In this document: one piece after another, positions 32,801 to 43,914 of the stretch
Layout of the letters: the number at the start of each line of letters is the position of its first letter
How positions within the stretch are numbered: position 1 is the first letter of the stretch
Origin: Costus lasius
Lineage: Eukaryota; Streptophyta; Magnoliopsida; Zingiberales; Costaceae
Direction of reading: 5' to 3'
Length of the DNA stretch: 64,000 nt
NCBI GenBank assembly: GCA_027563935.2
Contig: CM050447.1
Span: 84,367,461-84,431,460, forward strand
Made by a program: the position numbers and the translations under genes
The notes under the pieces: generated by a model
What the model was told of the DNA's origin: nothing
The model's input: the letters and a program-made list of their open reading frames with translations, nothing else
The model's database searches: none

Positions 32801-33707
32801 TCTTGAGTTCCTGCACATTTGAACAAATGTGAACTCCACATGCGGTGTCCAACACCCATGATATAGTAGAAGAAGATAACATGACCTCAGTCACATATAT
32901 ACCTGAGCCAGAAGCGATGCTTCCCCTCTTATCTCCTTGGAGCGCTTTACAGTCCTTTTTCCAGTGACCCAGCTGGCCACAGTGGAAACACCTGTTGTCC
33001 TTCGACCGCTTCACCTTCTGTTTCAGGGCCTTGCTGTAATTCTTGACAGGGGCCTTGCCCTTCTTCCCCTTCTTCTTGTTCCTAGAAGGAACTATTAAGA
33101 CAGAGGTTGAAGGCTTACCCTTCAGAGTTTCCTCAGTTGTCAAGAGCATATTCAACAGCTCTGCCGGCGTACAATCGATTTTGTTCATATTATAGTTAAT
33201 GATGAACGCATCGAAAGAAGGCGGAAGAGACTGTAGAATTATGTCTACAGCAAGCTCCTGGTTGATGGTATGCCCCAGTTTATCTAGAGCCTCCTTGTGC
33301 CCAATCATCTTGAGCACGTGAGCTCCCACTGGGCTCCCCTCAGCCAGTTTGCTCTGAAAGAAGAGCTTCGTCAGATTATAGCGCTCAGTCCTCGCCTGTG
33401 CAGCATACAGCATTTTGACGTTCGCTATAATCTCTATAGCTGACATATCCTCATGCTGACGCTGCAGCGGTGGCGTCATAGACGCTAGCATCAGGCAAGC
33501 GACATCAATGCTATCATTGACGTGCTTTTCGTAGGCTTCCCGAACCGCCCTTGCGGCGTTCGGAGCGGGCTGCGGCGGTATCGCCGTCTCGAGGACATAC
33601 AGTTTCCTCTCTGCCTTAAGAACAATCTTAAGGTGTCCGAACCAGTCAGAGAAGTTCGGCCCAGCAAACTTCTCCCTTTCCAGTAGGGATCGCACATTGA
33701 AGCTCAT
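29823..33707 (-). CDS. Element D Gag-Pol polyprotein, intact (1294 aa)
   Basis: Same domain order and motifs as B: CCHC knuckle CFHCGQLGHWKKDC, DTACGVHIC protease motif, integrase H/C zinc site and D-D-35-E core, QMDVKTAF and YVDD in RT, and TDASFQSD, TTEAEYVA and CDNTGAIAQ in RNase H. It has one residue more than B, a threonine in SSSTISW before the protease motif. The start ATG at 33705-33707 is in the family's standard context (GCAACGAACACC before it). There are no stops or shifts. Together with apparently identical LTRs this suggests a copy able to make all its own proteins; activity is not shown by sequence. Confidence 0.96.
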   Translation of the reverse strand: MSFNVRSLLEREKFAGPNFSDWFGHLKIVLKAERKLYVLETAIPPQPAPNAARAVREAYEKHVNDSIDVACLMLASMTPPLQRQHEDMSAIEIIANVKMLYAAQARTERYNLTKLFFQSKLAEGSPVGAHVLKMIGHKEALDKLGHTINQELAVDIILQSLPPSFDAFIINYNMNKIDCTPAELLNMLLTTEETLKGKPSTSVLIVPSRNKKKGKKGKAPVKNYSKALKQKVKRSKDNRCFHCGQLGHWKKDCKALQGDKRGSIASGSGIYVTEVMLSSSTISWVLDTACGVHICSNVQELKRRRQVGQHEVDLRVGNGARVAAVAVGDYFITLPSGIVLELNNCYFVPSITKNIISIPALVRKGFAFECKISKCVLSRDNIVYATGSINNGLYMLDMEYSIQNIDNKKAKYADDSTLLWHSRLGHINEKRIKRLHNHGLLGSFSYEEIDTCKACLMGKMTKSPFLHKGQRASGLLDLIHSDVCGPFSKQARGGYQYFITFTDDFSRYGYVYLMRHKNESFDKFKEFKEEVQNQLGRNIKTLRSDRGGEYLSHAFTDYLKECGIISQLTPPGTPQWNGVSERRNRTLLDMVRSMMSQATLPYSFWGFALETAAKVLNRVPSKAVSKTPYELWYGKQPSLTFIKIWGCEAYVKKLASGKLESRSDKCIFVGYPKETKGYYFFDPKENKVFVARTAIFLEKEFLLQEASGREIKLDENPEEGQSSQAQLDEPEPVDQVIEQPEAQISREPRRSGRIRRQPERYDGVYIIDNDEPLTYADAVSGPESARWLEAMRAEMDSMSDNQVWDLVDPPPGVIPIGCKWIFKKKIDMDGNVVTYKGRLVAKGFKQIYGLDYDETFSPVAMFKSIRILFAIAAYYDYEIWQMDVKTAFLNGNLDEDVYMTQPEGFTSPSDRHKICKLKKSIYGLKQASRSWNIRFDESISEFGFIKNEDDPCVYKRFSGSVITFLILYVDDILIIGNDIPELHAVKAWLGKCFQMKDLGEAAYVLGVKIYRDRSKRLLGLCQSTYIDKVLERFHLENSKRGYLPVRHGLNLSKSQCPQTQTEKDEMDNTPYASAIGSIMYAMLCTRPDVAYGLSVTSRFQSNPGLAHWIAVKNILKYLRRTKDMFLIYGGQEELSIEGYTDASFQSDQDDFRSQSGYVFSLNGGAVVWKSFKQSTVADSTTEAEYVAASEASKEAVWIRKFVRELGVVPSSADPLVIFCDNTGAIAQAKEPRSHQKSKHIQRRFHLIREIIDRGEIKICKVHTDDNLADPLTKPLAQQKHEKHCNNMGLRFLNH

Positions 33708-35550
33708 GGTGTTCGTTGCTGCAGGAATCTACAACAAGCAAGAACAGCAAGGTCAGTATCAATGTTTAGAATCAATCCAGGACTTAAGAAAGATTCTTTT
33801 CTCACTATTTTGTCTGACTGAAAAATCCAGTAAACAGTCCGAAAGAGTAATACTCTTTTAGTGAGATGGGATCCAGATTTCATACTTGGTCTCCGCGTCC
33901 CGCTCAGGCGAGATAAGATGCACAGAGATAACAAGCACTAATTTCTGGTAGGCTGTCCCAGCCAATCGCCAACCCGTGCGATTCCCCTTCATCTTGGCAA
34001 TCCAGCAGACTGTGCCAACTGAGTTGGTACAACACAGTCTCTGATCCCAGAGATGGCTGCCTCCATGTGCTACCATATGCGCCACATATGTAGCCAACAT
34101 GGTCAAGCTGACCTGACCTACTCCCTGGACCACCACGTGCTATGCTGAGCAACGAGAGGGGATAAATCCCAACTCTGTAACACGCAGGTGAAATCCAGCA
34201 CCGTCTGAAGATAGATGGACGTGCCCACTGAGTGGGTTCAACACGGCTCCAACGATAATCAGAAAGGTGAGGTTTCGCGTCAGAAGGCTTACGAGCTTGA
34301 TATATTAGCGTTGGATTTTATCGGTCTTTTATCTTCTTAACTATCATGCAAGTCCTATGGTGATAGCAGAAGATAAACTTAAACATGCAATTCTAATTAT
34401 AAGCAATAAGAAGAAAGCATGATCTTATGTGGTAAAAGCCCATGAACCCTAGTAAGACCTTAATTTACTTAAGTCTTCACTTGAGCTCCTTGGCATCTCA
34501 TCTGGTCCAACCTAGGGCCCTAGCGCCAAGAGCACCTCAGGTGCGTTACCAGCTGAATGCCCCTTTGGGATGTGTGCCTTTGCTCTTGTCTAATCAAATA
34601 CATTTGATCTATCTAGACAAGGTTGACTCGCAGGTCAACTACATATTATAAATTAAGTACAATGTGATTCGCAGATCACAAATTAATTTACAATTTTAAA
34701 TCCAGGCACGCAGGCCCCAGCACAGCACACAATAGGGCAACCCACATAAGACTAAATAAACAAGCAAATGGTTCAATCAACATGTGATCCAATCATCTTG
34801 AAATTAAAAGTTTTGAAAAACCCCATGGCATCAATTTTAATTTCCTTATGATCCCTATAACCTTACAATGGTCCATTGATGGGGATCCACTCATCCATCT
34901 AGCTAGATCCTTTGCCCTTGCATGCACCGAGTCCTAACTGACCCGAGTTGACCTAATGGTCAACCATGCATGCCCCAAGGGCTGAACCACCCCATGAGTT
35001 TTGGCAAGCGGGTGTGACCCCGAGCCTAACTCAAGTGTGTTCAGTAGTTGTCTCAACCAGACCTCGCTACACGCCCTAGATGCAGTCAACCTATAGCCAC
35101 CTTGTGCTTGCGCATAGGTGCTATTGGGTCAACCCATCTGAGCTGTCAGATGGTCTGATCAGACTTGGATCTAACCTAGTGGTGACTTCAACCCCATCAA
35201 CCCATCTAAGGGTTTATTGTAGGGACACCTTAGATCTAATCATGCGCGCAAGATGTAAGTTTGTTTTTTAAAAACATCTAGTACATGCGCAAACAAACAA
35301 ACAACATGCTTGATAACCCTTAGATCTAAGGGGGTCCCCTTCAAGGGGGAGCGCAAACTTCAGGGAGTCCCCTTCAAGGGGGAGCGCAAACTACATGTCA
35401 TCAAATGATACATGCGCAACCTTCATGAAGCCATGATACAAGCGCAACTTTCATGAAACCAAACCAAGGTAAGCGCATCCAACATGTAAACAAAGTAGGC
35501 GCAACAAGTATGGATCACATTAGCAAACAAAATAGCATGCAAAGAGCCAA
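33708..35550 (-). other. Element D untranslated leader
   Basis: A non-coding leader with an acceptor-like TTGTAG next to gag. It has the three-hairpin module at 33899-34245, CUGCGN-loop hairpins at about 34624-34716 and two short repeats containing TCCCCTTCAAGGGGGAGCGC (about 35336-35395). Confidence 0.8.
33899..34245 (-). other. Element D three-hairpin leader module
   Basis: Hairpin 3 is at 33899-33912. Hairpin 2 (AGACTGTG/CACAGTCT) is near 34007-34040. Hairpin 1 is at 34220-34245. The stems match those in A and B. Confidence 0.6.
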
Positions 35551-35562
35551 GCTCTGATACCA
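35551..35562 (-). other. Element D primer-binding site
   Basis: The reverse complement reads TGGTATCAGAGC, two bases from the 5' LTR. Confidence 0.95.
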
Positions 35563-35564
35563 AT

Positions 35565-37269
35565 TGAAGGAACCCCAAAGATAAAGGGGGCAAAAACCCT
35601 AAGCATGGCGCTAATGAAAAATGATGCAAGCGGAAGCAAGGGTTTTAAAATCGTTTGCATGCCAATTGTTCAACTATCAAAGATTGATAAGAACAAGATC
35701 ATACCATAGCCATGTAGATGGTGCGGCTTGGAAGAAGAAAGACCGAAGGGATCTTCTCCAAAGAAATCACACACAAGGGATGAAAGCTTCCTCCTTGCGC
35801 AAGTCTTGTGCTAGCAAGATTGGCAAGCTCTTTCAACCGTGTGTAGGAGATTAGATGAAAAGGGCTGCCTTCTTTTCGAGAGCTCTTCCTTCTTTTCGCA
35901 AGAACAACGCCTTCTCCAAGAGCAAGCCGTTTTCTCCACGCCCAAAGAGCAAAACCGAAAGCATTAGAGAGTAATCAAGCCATGAACGCATATGCGTTTA
36001 GCTTATGGAACTTTCCATAAATGGCAACGATTAAGAGTTGGCGTTCATGGTTCATGTTTCCATGAACCAAACGCAACCTCTTCTCCCTCTTGAACCAAGC
36101 GCTCAACCCATGAGCCGGTTCAATTTCATTGGTTCAATTTCGAAACCAAATCAGCCCAGAATTAAGTCTAGACCAAATTAGACCACAAGGTCCTAGATCT
36201 GACCCTTCATCATCTGACGCTTCTGATCGCACCGATCTAGCATCATCTCTCTCGATCGAAGCTTACCGATCTAAAGCTCTAATCAATCAAACATGATCAG
36301 ACCAGATCTCACTTACAATCAGAGATTAAATCTCTTTAAACTGAACCAAAACAATTCAGTCCACACGATCTGACTTAAGGAAGCCATATCACCAAATTGT
36401 GCGACCCTGAGGGTTTCCTTTAAATGTCGGTAACGATAACTTACGTTATCACGATCAGTGAGGGGTATCTAGCAACACATCACTGTCTCCCGATATAAAG
36501 GAAAGAGTCTTCCAAGACTGCACCCAAAACACAGCACAAGTGTGACTCAATTCACAAGGCATACATTTGTCCTTTGCCACTGGATGTTCTTATTGGACAA
36601 GCATGTCAAGCTTGTAACTCCAATACGATGAGCATGATTAGATCAGATGAACATAGTCATCTGGGTATGGCCATACACTTCCTCAATCATCTCATATAGT
36701 GTGGCCCTATAGAACATCACACTCCTTAAACAAGGAGACGGCAATCCTTTATCTATCACAAGTGCCCTAACCTGATTCAAGCTCACCATCCAAGATAGTC
36801 TATAATCATTATATCTCAAATGATATTGAACTAGCTCAAGACAATGACAATCCTCATTTAGAAACACAAGTGATCTCAAGTCAGAGGACATGTGCCACTT
36901 GTTGCTTACAAGGATCATTCACATTGTGACAAGCAATGGAATATCCCAGTAGGGTCTGTCCAGTACATCCAATGTACCCATGAGTCTACATCTTATTCCA
37001 TGCTCGAAGCATCCTATAAGATTAGCACTCATATTAGTCTCTATCATATCAAGGCTGTCTCATGTTCTCCAAGATATCTCGACTAAGGACTTATAGCCTG
37101 TCAGCCTAGCTGAACAGCTTTGAGACATTATTCAGAAGTACACTTATTACAGCAGACAAGGTAACAAGCTGAATAATAACCATGCCTTTTATAAACATAA
37201 GAGTTTATTACATGATACTATTACAATCCCAAAGGCCTCAAACATTAGCCTTAAGGGCATACTCCAACA
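35565..37269 (-). repeat. Element D 5' LTR (1705 bp)
   Basis: Bounded by the PBS at the left and TSD CTATG (37270-37274) at the right. The 28-nt block is at 36457-36484. An ORF beginning inside this LTR at 37182 runs in frame into C's gag. Confidence 0.96.
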
Positions 37270-37274
37270 CTATG

Positions 37275-40200
37275 ACGCCACCGCTGCAGCGTCAGCATGA
37301 GGATATGTCGGCTATAGAAATTATAGCGAACCTCAAGATGCTATATGCTGCACAGGCGAGGACAGAACGCTATAATCTGACGAAGCTGTTCTTTCAGAGC
37401 AAACTGGCTGAAGGGAGCCCAGTGGGAGCTCACGTGCTCAAGATGATTGGGCACAAGGAGGCTCTGGAGAAACTGGGGCATACCATTAACCAGGAGCTTG
37501 CTGTAGACATTATTCTACAGTCTCTTCCACCCTCTTTCGATGCGTTCATCATTAACTTTAATATGAAGAAAATCGATTGTACTCCGGCAGAGCTGCTGAA
37601 TATGCTCTTGACTACTGAGGAAACTCTGAAGGGTAAGCCTTCGACCTCTGTCTTAATGGTTCCTTCAAGGAACAAGAAGAAGGGGAAGAAGGGCAAGGCC
37701 CCTGTCAAGAACTACAACAAGGCTCTGAAGCAAAAGGTTAAGCGGTCCAAGGAATACAGGTGTTTCCACTGTGGCCAGCTGGGTCACTGGAAAAAGGACT
37801 GTAAAGCGCTCCAAGGAGACAAGAGGGGAAGCATCGCTTCTGGCTCAGGTATTTACGTGACGGAAGTCATGGTTTCATCTTCTTCTATTTCATGGGTGTT
37901 GGACACTGCATGTGGAGTTCACATTTGTTCAAATGTACAGGAACTCAGGAGAAGAAGACAGGTGGGACAGCATGAGGTAGACCTACGCGTTGGAAACGGA
38001 GCACGGGTTGCTGCTGTTGCTGTAGGAGACTATTTCATTTCTTTACCATCTGGCATTGTATTAAAATTAAACAATTGTTATTTTGTACCCAGTATTACCA
38101 AGAATATTATCTCCATTCCTGCTCTTGTCAGGAAGGGTTTTTCCTTTGAATGCAAGATTTCAAAGTGTGTACTTTCTCTAGATAATATTGAGTATGCTAC
38201 TGGTTCAATTAACAATGGGTTGTTCATGTTGGACATGGAACATTCTATACAAAACATTGATAATAAGAAAGCCAAGTATGCTGATGACAGCACCTTGCTA
38301 TGGCATAGTCGTTTAGGCCATATAAACGAGAAGCACATTAAGCGGTTGCATGATTATGGACTGCTGGGATCATTCTCCTATGTGGAGATTGATACATGCA
38401 AGGCTTGTTTAATGGGTAAAATGACGAAGTCACCTTTTCCTCACAAAGGTCAAAGGGCTTCAGGTTTACTTGACCTTATACACAGTGATGTGTGTGGGCC
38501 ATTTAGTAAACATGCCAGAGGTGGCTATCAGTACTTCATTACCTTTACTGATGATTTCAGTAGGTATGGTTATGTCTATCTGATGAGACATAAAAGTGAA
38601 TCTTTTGACAAGTTCAAAGAGTTCAAGAATGAAGTACAAAATTAGCTAGGCCGAAATATCAAGACACTTCGCTCAGATCGAGGTGGAGAATACCTAAGTC
38701 ATGCGTTTACTGACTATCTGAAAGAGTGTGGGATTATCTCACAGCTCACTCCGCCAGGAACACCACAATGGAATGGTGTGTCCGAGAGGAGAAATAGAAC
38801 GTTACTTGATATGGTTCGTTCTATGATGAGTCAGGCTACTCTTCCATACTCCTTTTGGGGTTTTGCACTGGAAACAGCTGCAAAGGTACTAAACCGAGTG
38901 CCATCCAAGGCAGTTTCAAAGACGCCATATGAGTTATGGTATGGGAAACAGCCAAGTTTGACATTTATCAGGATCTGGGGTTGCGAGGCTTATGTCAAAA
39001 AGCTCGCCTCTGGGAAACTGGAGAGCAGATCTGAGAAATACATCTTTGTCGGTTACCCTAAGGAAACTAAGGGTTATTATTTCTACGATCCCAAGGAGAA
39101 CAAAGTATTTGTTGCTCGGACGGCCATATTTCTTGAGAAGGAGTTTCTTCTGCAAGAGGCCAGTGGGAGAGAAATAAAGCTGGATGAGAATCCAGAGGAA
39201 GGGCAAAGTAGTCAAGCACAGTTGGATGAGCCTGAGCCGGTAGATCAGGTTACTGAACAACCTGAGGCTCAGATATCACGGGAACCGCGAAGATCGGGAA
39301 GGATCCGTCGACAGCCTGAGCGCTATGACGGAGTCTACATCATTGATAATGATGAACCCCTCACTTATGCGGATGCGGTCAGTGGACCGGAGACAGCTAG
39401 ATGGCTTGAAGCTATGCGAGCCGAGATGGACTCCATGTCAGATAACCAAGTCTGGGATTTGGTTGATCCGCCTCCGGGAGTAATCCCTATAGGCTGTAAA
39501 TGGATCTTCAAGAAGAAGATTGACATGGATGGTAACGTGGTTACCTATAAAGGCAGGCTAGTTGCGAAAGGTTTCAAACAAATCTACGGGATAGATTATG
39601 ATGAAACTTTCTCACCTGTGGCCATGTTTAAGTCTATTCGAATTCTTTTCGCGATAGCTGCATATTATGATTATGAGATCTGGCAGATGGATGTGAAGAC
39701 AGCTTTCCTTAATGAAAATCTGGACAAGGATGTGTATATGACACAACCTGAGGGTTTCACTAATCCATCAGATCGTCATAAAATATGCAAGTTAAAGAAG
39801 TCTATTTATGGACTTAAACAAGCATCAAGAAGCTGGAATATTCGTTTTGATGAATCAGTTACTGAATTTGGTTTCATCAAGAACGAGGATGACCCGTGTG
39901 TATATAAGAGGTTTAGTGGGAGCGTAATTACATTCCTAGTCCTCTACGTCGATGATATCTTGATCATTGGAAATGACATTCCTGAAATGCATGCGGTTAA
40001 GGCATGGCTAAGGAAATGTTTCCAGATAAAAGATCTAGGAGAAGCAGCCTATGTATTAGGTGTGAAGATCTACAGGGATAGATCTAAGAGGCTTCTCGGG
40101 TTGTGCCAGAGTACTTACATCGATAAAGTCCTGGAGAGATTTCATTTAGAGAATTCTAAACGAGGATATCTTCCAATCAGACATGGTCTGAATCTTTCGA

Positions 40201-40928
40201 AGAGTCAGTGTCCGCAAACACAGACTGAGAAAGATGAAATGGACAATACGCCTTATGCTTCGGCTATTGGATCCGTTATGTATGCGATGTTGTGTACTCG
40301 CCCAGACGTCGCTTACGGGTTAAGCGTGACCAGTCGGTTCCAAAGTAATCCAGGTATGGCGCACTGGATTGCAGTCAAGAACATTTTAAAATATCTGCGG
40401 AGGACCAAAGATATGTTCTTGATATATGGTGGTCAGGAAGAACTCAGTATTGAAGGATATACTGACGCTTCGTTCCAGTCGGACCAGGATGATTTCCGAT
40501 CGCAATCAGGCTATGTTTTTAGCTTGAATGGTGGAGCAGTGGTGTGGAAGAGTTTCAAACAGTCAACTGTTGCTGATTCCACAACAGAAGCCGAGTATGT
40601 TGCAGCCTCGGAAGCATCCAAGGAGGCAGTCTGGATTCGTAAGTTCTTACGGGAACTTGGTGTCGTTCCTTCGAGTGCAGATCCTTTGGTTATCTTCTGT
40701 GATAACACTGGAGCAATCGCACAAGCAAAGGAACCACGGTCGCACCAGAAGTCCAAGCACATACAGAGACGGTTTCATTTGATCCGGGAGATCATTGAAC
40801 GTGGCGAGATCAAAATATGCAAGGTTCATACAGATGACAATCTGGCAGACCCGCTTACCAAGCCTCTGGCGCAGCAGAAGCATGAGAAGCACTGTAATAA
40901 TATGGGTTTGAGATTTCTCAACCATTAG
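37275..40928 (+). pseudogene. Element C gag-pol, 3' part, one nonsense codon
   Basis: This continues C's polyprotein from codon 78, in the same frame as 27867-28097. Gag, CCHC knuckle, protease and the integrase start are open to 38645. There the family codon CAG (Gln, after EVQN) is TAG at 38643-38645, a C-to-T change at a CHG-type site. The frame then stays open through the rest of integrase, RT (YVDD), RNase H and the C-terminus at 40928. C therefore has two lesions: disruption by D and this nonsense codon. Other substitutions, such as AFLNENLDKD where B has AFLNGNLDED, are single-residue changes. Confidence 0.95.
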
Positions 40929-40937
40929 ATTAAGTGC

Positions 40938-40948
40938 AAGTGGGAGAT
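40938..40948 (+). other. Element C polypurine tract
   Basis: AAGTGGGAGAT, directly before the 3' LTR. Confidence 0.88.
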
Positions 40949-42664
40949 TGTTGGGGTATGCCCTTAGGCTAATGTTTGAGGCCTTGGGATTGTAACAGTA
41001 TCATGTAATAAACTCTTCTGTTTATAAAGGCATGATTGTTATTCAGTTTGTTACCTTGTCTGCTGTAATAAGTGTACTTCTGAATAATGTCTCAAAGCTG
41101 TTCAGCTAGGCTGACAAGCTTTATGTCCTTAGTCGAGATATCTTGGTGAACATGAGACAGCCTTGATATGATTGAGACTAATATGTGTTCTAATCTTATA
41201 GGATGCTTCGAGCATGGAATAAGGTGTAGACTCATGGGTACATTGGATGTACTGGACAGACCCTACTAGGATATTCAGTTGTTTGTCACAATGTGAATAT
41301 TCCTTGATTGCAACAAGTGGCACATTTCCTCTGACTTGAGATCACTTGTGTTTCTAAATGATGATTGTCATTGTTTTGAGGTAGTTCAATATCATTTGAA
41401 AGACAATGATTATAGACTATCTTGGATGGTGAGCTTGAATCAGGTTAGGGCACTAGTGATAGACATAGGATTGCCATCTCCTTGTTTAAGGAGTGTGATG
41501 TTCTACAGGGGCCCCCTGGATGAGATGATTGAGAAAGTGTATGGCCATACCCAGGTGACTGTGTTCATCTGATCTAATCATGCTTATCATATTGGAGCTA
41601 CAAGCTTAACACGCTTGTCCAATAAGAACATCCAGTGGCAAAGGAAAGATGCATGCCTTGTGAGTTAGAGTCACACTTGTGCTGTGGTTTGGGTGAAGTC
41701 TTGGAAGACTCTTTCCTTTCTATCGGGAGACAGTGATGTGTTGCTAGATACCCCTCACTGATCGTGATAACGTGAGTTATCGTTACCGACAGGTATAGGA
41801 AACCCTTAGGGTCGCACAATTTGATGATATGGCTTACTTAAGTCAGATCGTGTGGACTGAATTGTTTAGGTTCAGTTTAAAGGGGTTTTAAACTCTGATT
41901 GTAAGTGAGATCTGGTCTGATCATGTTTGATTGATTAGGGCTTGAGATCGGTAAGCTTCGATCGAGAGATTTGATGCTAGATCGGTGAGATCAGGAGCAT
42001 CTTGAGATCAACGGTGATCTTGAGCCTTGAGGTTCAATAAGATCGACCATTGCTTGGGCTGATTTGGTCTTGGACCAAAGTCATTTGAACCGGCTCATCT
42101 TGTGAGCGCTTGGTTCAAAGATTCGAATGGGGTGAAGGAGTTACGGTTCACTTCATGTGAACGCATAACCGTTGAGAGTAATGGGTTGCTATTTTTGGAT
42201 AGCAACGCCTCCACGTTGATTACAACGTTCGCTCAATCGCCTCTCATCACTTGGACGATTTTTCTCTCTTCTCGTGTGACAAAGCTCTCGACGAGTGTAG
42301 AGGAAGTTCTTCTTCGCCAAGCCCAAAGGATCTCATCTCCTCCACGCGCAAAGGACCCTTGAAGCTTTGCTAGCACAAAGACGACAAGGAGAAGTCATTC
42401 CTCATCGTGTGTGCGTCGACTAGGGAGAAGATCCCTTTCGGTCTTTGATTCCAACACACCATCCAACGAATGGCGATGGTATGATTCTTCTTGATATTTG
42501 CAATCGGTTTTTCATAGTTGATCATATATATCATGCAACCGATTCTTGATGCCCTAATTTCCGCCCATGCAATAGTGTTCTGTGTGCATGTATTAGGGTT
42601 TTGCGCCCCCCTCTTGAAAGGGGTTTTATCCGCTTGCGCTCCCCCCTTGAAGGGGACTCCTGCA
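40949..42664 (+). repeat. Element C 3' LTR (1716 bp)
   Basis: TGTTGGGG...CTCCTGCA, followed by TSD TGGTG at 42665-42669. It differs from the reassembled 5' LTR at about eight positions by eye. The 28-nt block is at 41732-41759. Confidence 0.96.
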
Positions 42665-42669
42665 TGGTG

Positions 42670-43006
42670 AACTTCGCAAGGGGCTACGGAGGGTCTTGTA
42701 ACTCTGGAGTAGTGGTTGGTGCCTCGACTCCGCGAAGCATGTGGAAGTAGAGTGAGGTTGGAGGCAAGGTGTACGATCCTTGGCCTCATCTCGATACCTC
42801 GTCTTATTCGGTTGTATTGGTTAGTAGTTTCATTTGAGTGCTATTTCATAGTTGAATGCCTTGGTTTATCTATTTTGCCATCCGTTGCTCTTATACGTAC
42901 ACGATCTCTTTGAGTCCGCATGTTTGATCGCATGTTTTTTGAATCGTTCTTACACCCTCCAAGAGCCGGTCTAGGAGATCTCCCGGTCCTGTACCTCGGC
43001 GCTACA
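42670..43006 (+). repeat. Right part of LTR G
   Basis: It continues 13948-15197 across element C and ends near GCGCTACA just before a PBS-like site. Apart from that boundary no internal feature is recognised. Confidence 0.55.
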
Positions 43007-43012
43007 CCAATT

Positions 43013-43023
43013 TGGTATCAAAG
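43013..43023 (+). other. Putative primer-binding site of element G
   Basis: TGGTATCAAAG, a variant of the initiator tRNA-Met site with one mismatch in 11. It supports the view that the sequence on its left is an LTR. Confidence 0.5.
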
Positions 43024-43089
43024 TAAGTTCGTCGGTAATTCTTATTATCGACATCCTGGATTTTGTCGGTTTTCAGCGTTTTGTGAAGA

Positions 43090-43527
43090 ATGTCCTACTC
43101 TTCTTCTTCGCGCTACCGAACCCTCAAGGATCAATTGTATGCGCGTGTATGTCTTCTCGAGGATTTGGAAGACCAATATACTATTGTTGAGCCCGGTGGC
43201 TAGTTATCCAAGCATCCGGATGGCCTAGAGTTACTAGTAGACCTTCTTGACAAAACCGTGCCATGGGTAGAGGCGAAATTCCAGCGCCTCGAGGCTCGCT
43301 TCGTAGCCCGCGGTCTTCCTCCGCCCGGGTTGGGCATTGAGGAGGATCCGGTGGTCCCTGCCTTGATGGAACCTCCACCTAGTGTTGATTATACCGATTC
43401 TTTCGCGCAACGAGTTAATGACCTCTTGCAACTGTGTCAAGTGGCTTTCGATCAATGGAAAGCTTGCACTTTTCCCTACGTGCTTCCTCAGCCCAAGCTG
43501 GGACGTGTGGAGGAGCTGGTCCCTTGA
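43090..43527 (+). pseudogene. Element G ORF fragment, product not recognised
   Basis: From the ATG at 43090 a frame starts MSYSSSSRYRTLKDQL and has a TAG at 43201-43203. It continues in the same frame through PWVEAKFQRLEARF to 43527. It lies about 70 bp after the putative PBS, where a gag-type ORF is expected. The charged, helical-looking composition fits a structural protein. No zinc knuckle, protease or RT motif is visible. I do not recognise the family. Confidence 0.4.
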
Positions 43528-43914
43528 TCGAATCCCCACCCATGGTTGTTGAGTCCCTAGTTGAGCCTACGGTTGAGGAAGATGTGTTCCCTGTGGAATC
43601 TTCAGTTGAGGAGGCTAAGGACACACCTCTGGAGATCCCCATGAAACCACCCCATGAGTCCACCGATATGGTTCAGTCCTTCACCCCTTCTATTGAGTTC
43701 GTGGTCCCACCGTGTTCGCTCGAACGGCATGAGGGCAACTTTGTTGGTTTGTTCGAATCATTGGTTGGGAGCCCACTTTTCGTTAGGGTCCCACACATTT
43801 TCTTTTGTTTCGCCTTCTTGCTTACCCCACATGTCTCCCACGACTATGATGCCATCCTCAAAGATGGTTACATTGGTCGACCCCCTCCCGAGTGTGATAT
43901 ATATTCAGCTACAT
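43528..43914 (+). pseudogene. Element G ORF continuation in another frame, truncated
   Basis: In the +2 frame relative to 43090 an open stretch rich in Pro, Glu, Ser and Val (ESPPMVVESLVEPTVEED) runs to the junction with H. It may be the continuation of the G ORF after a frameshift. The open frame extends past 43914 into H sequence to 44042, but that tail is antisense to H gag and meaningless. No function is assigned. Confidence 0.35.
43897..43914. other. Junction between G and H with 18-bp filler-like copy
   Basis: The 18 bases beginning ATATATATTC and ending AGCTACAT recur exactly at 43985-44002 inside the adjacent H gag fragment. Homology to the second H copy (59086 onward) begins right after, near 43918. 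A nearby short copy at a breakpoint is typical of filler DNA in end-joining repair. Confidence 0.6.

Larger units (their letters stand above)
28098..37269 (-). mobile_element. Element D: complete, very young Ty1/copia retrotransposon
   Basis: A full-length 9172-bp element inserted antisense into C's gag with TSD CTATG (28093-28097 and 37270-37274). The two LTRs are both 1705 bp and I found no mismatch in the parts compared base by base (roughly the first 850 bp). gag-pol is intact. PBS, polypurine tract and leader hairpins are all present. It is the most recent insertion in the window and the best candidate for an active copy. Confidence 0.97.
15198..42664 (+). mobile_element. Element C: Ty1/copia retrotransposon hosting B and D
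   Basis: Both ends are visible. TSD TGGTG occurs at 15193-15197 and 42665-42669. Removing B and D with one TSD each leaves about 9.16 kb. The two LTRs are both 1716 bp with about eight substitutions between them by eye. C carries B in its 5' LTR and D in its gag, and one nonsense codon in pol. It is older than both of its passengers. Confidence 0.96.
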
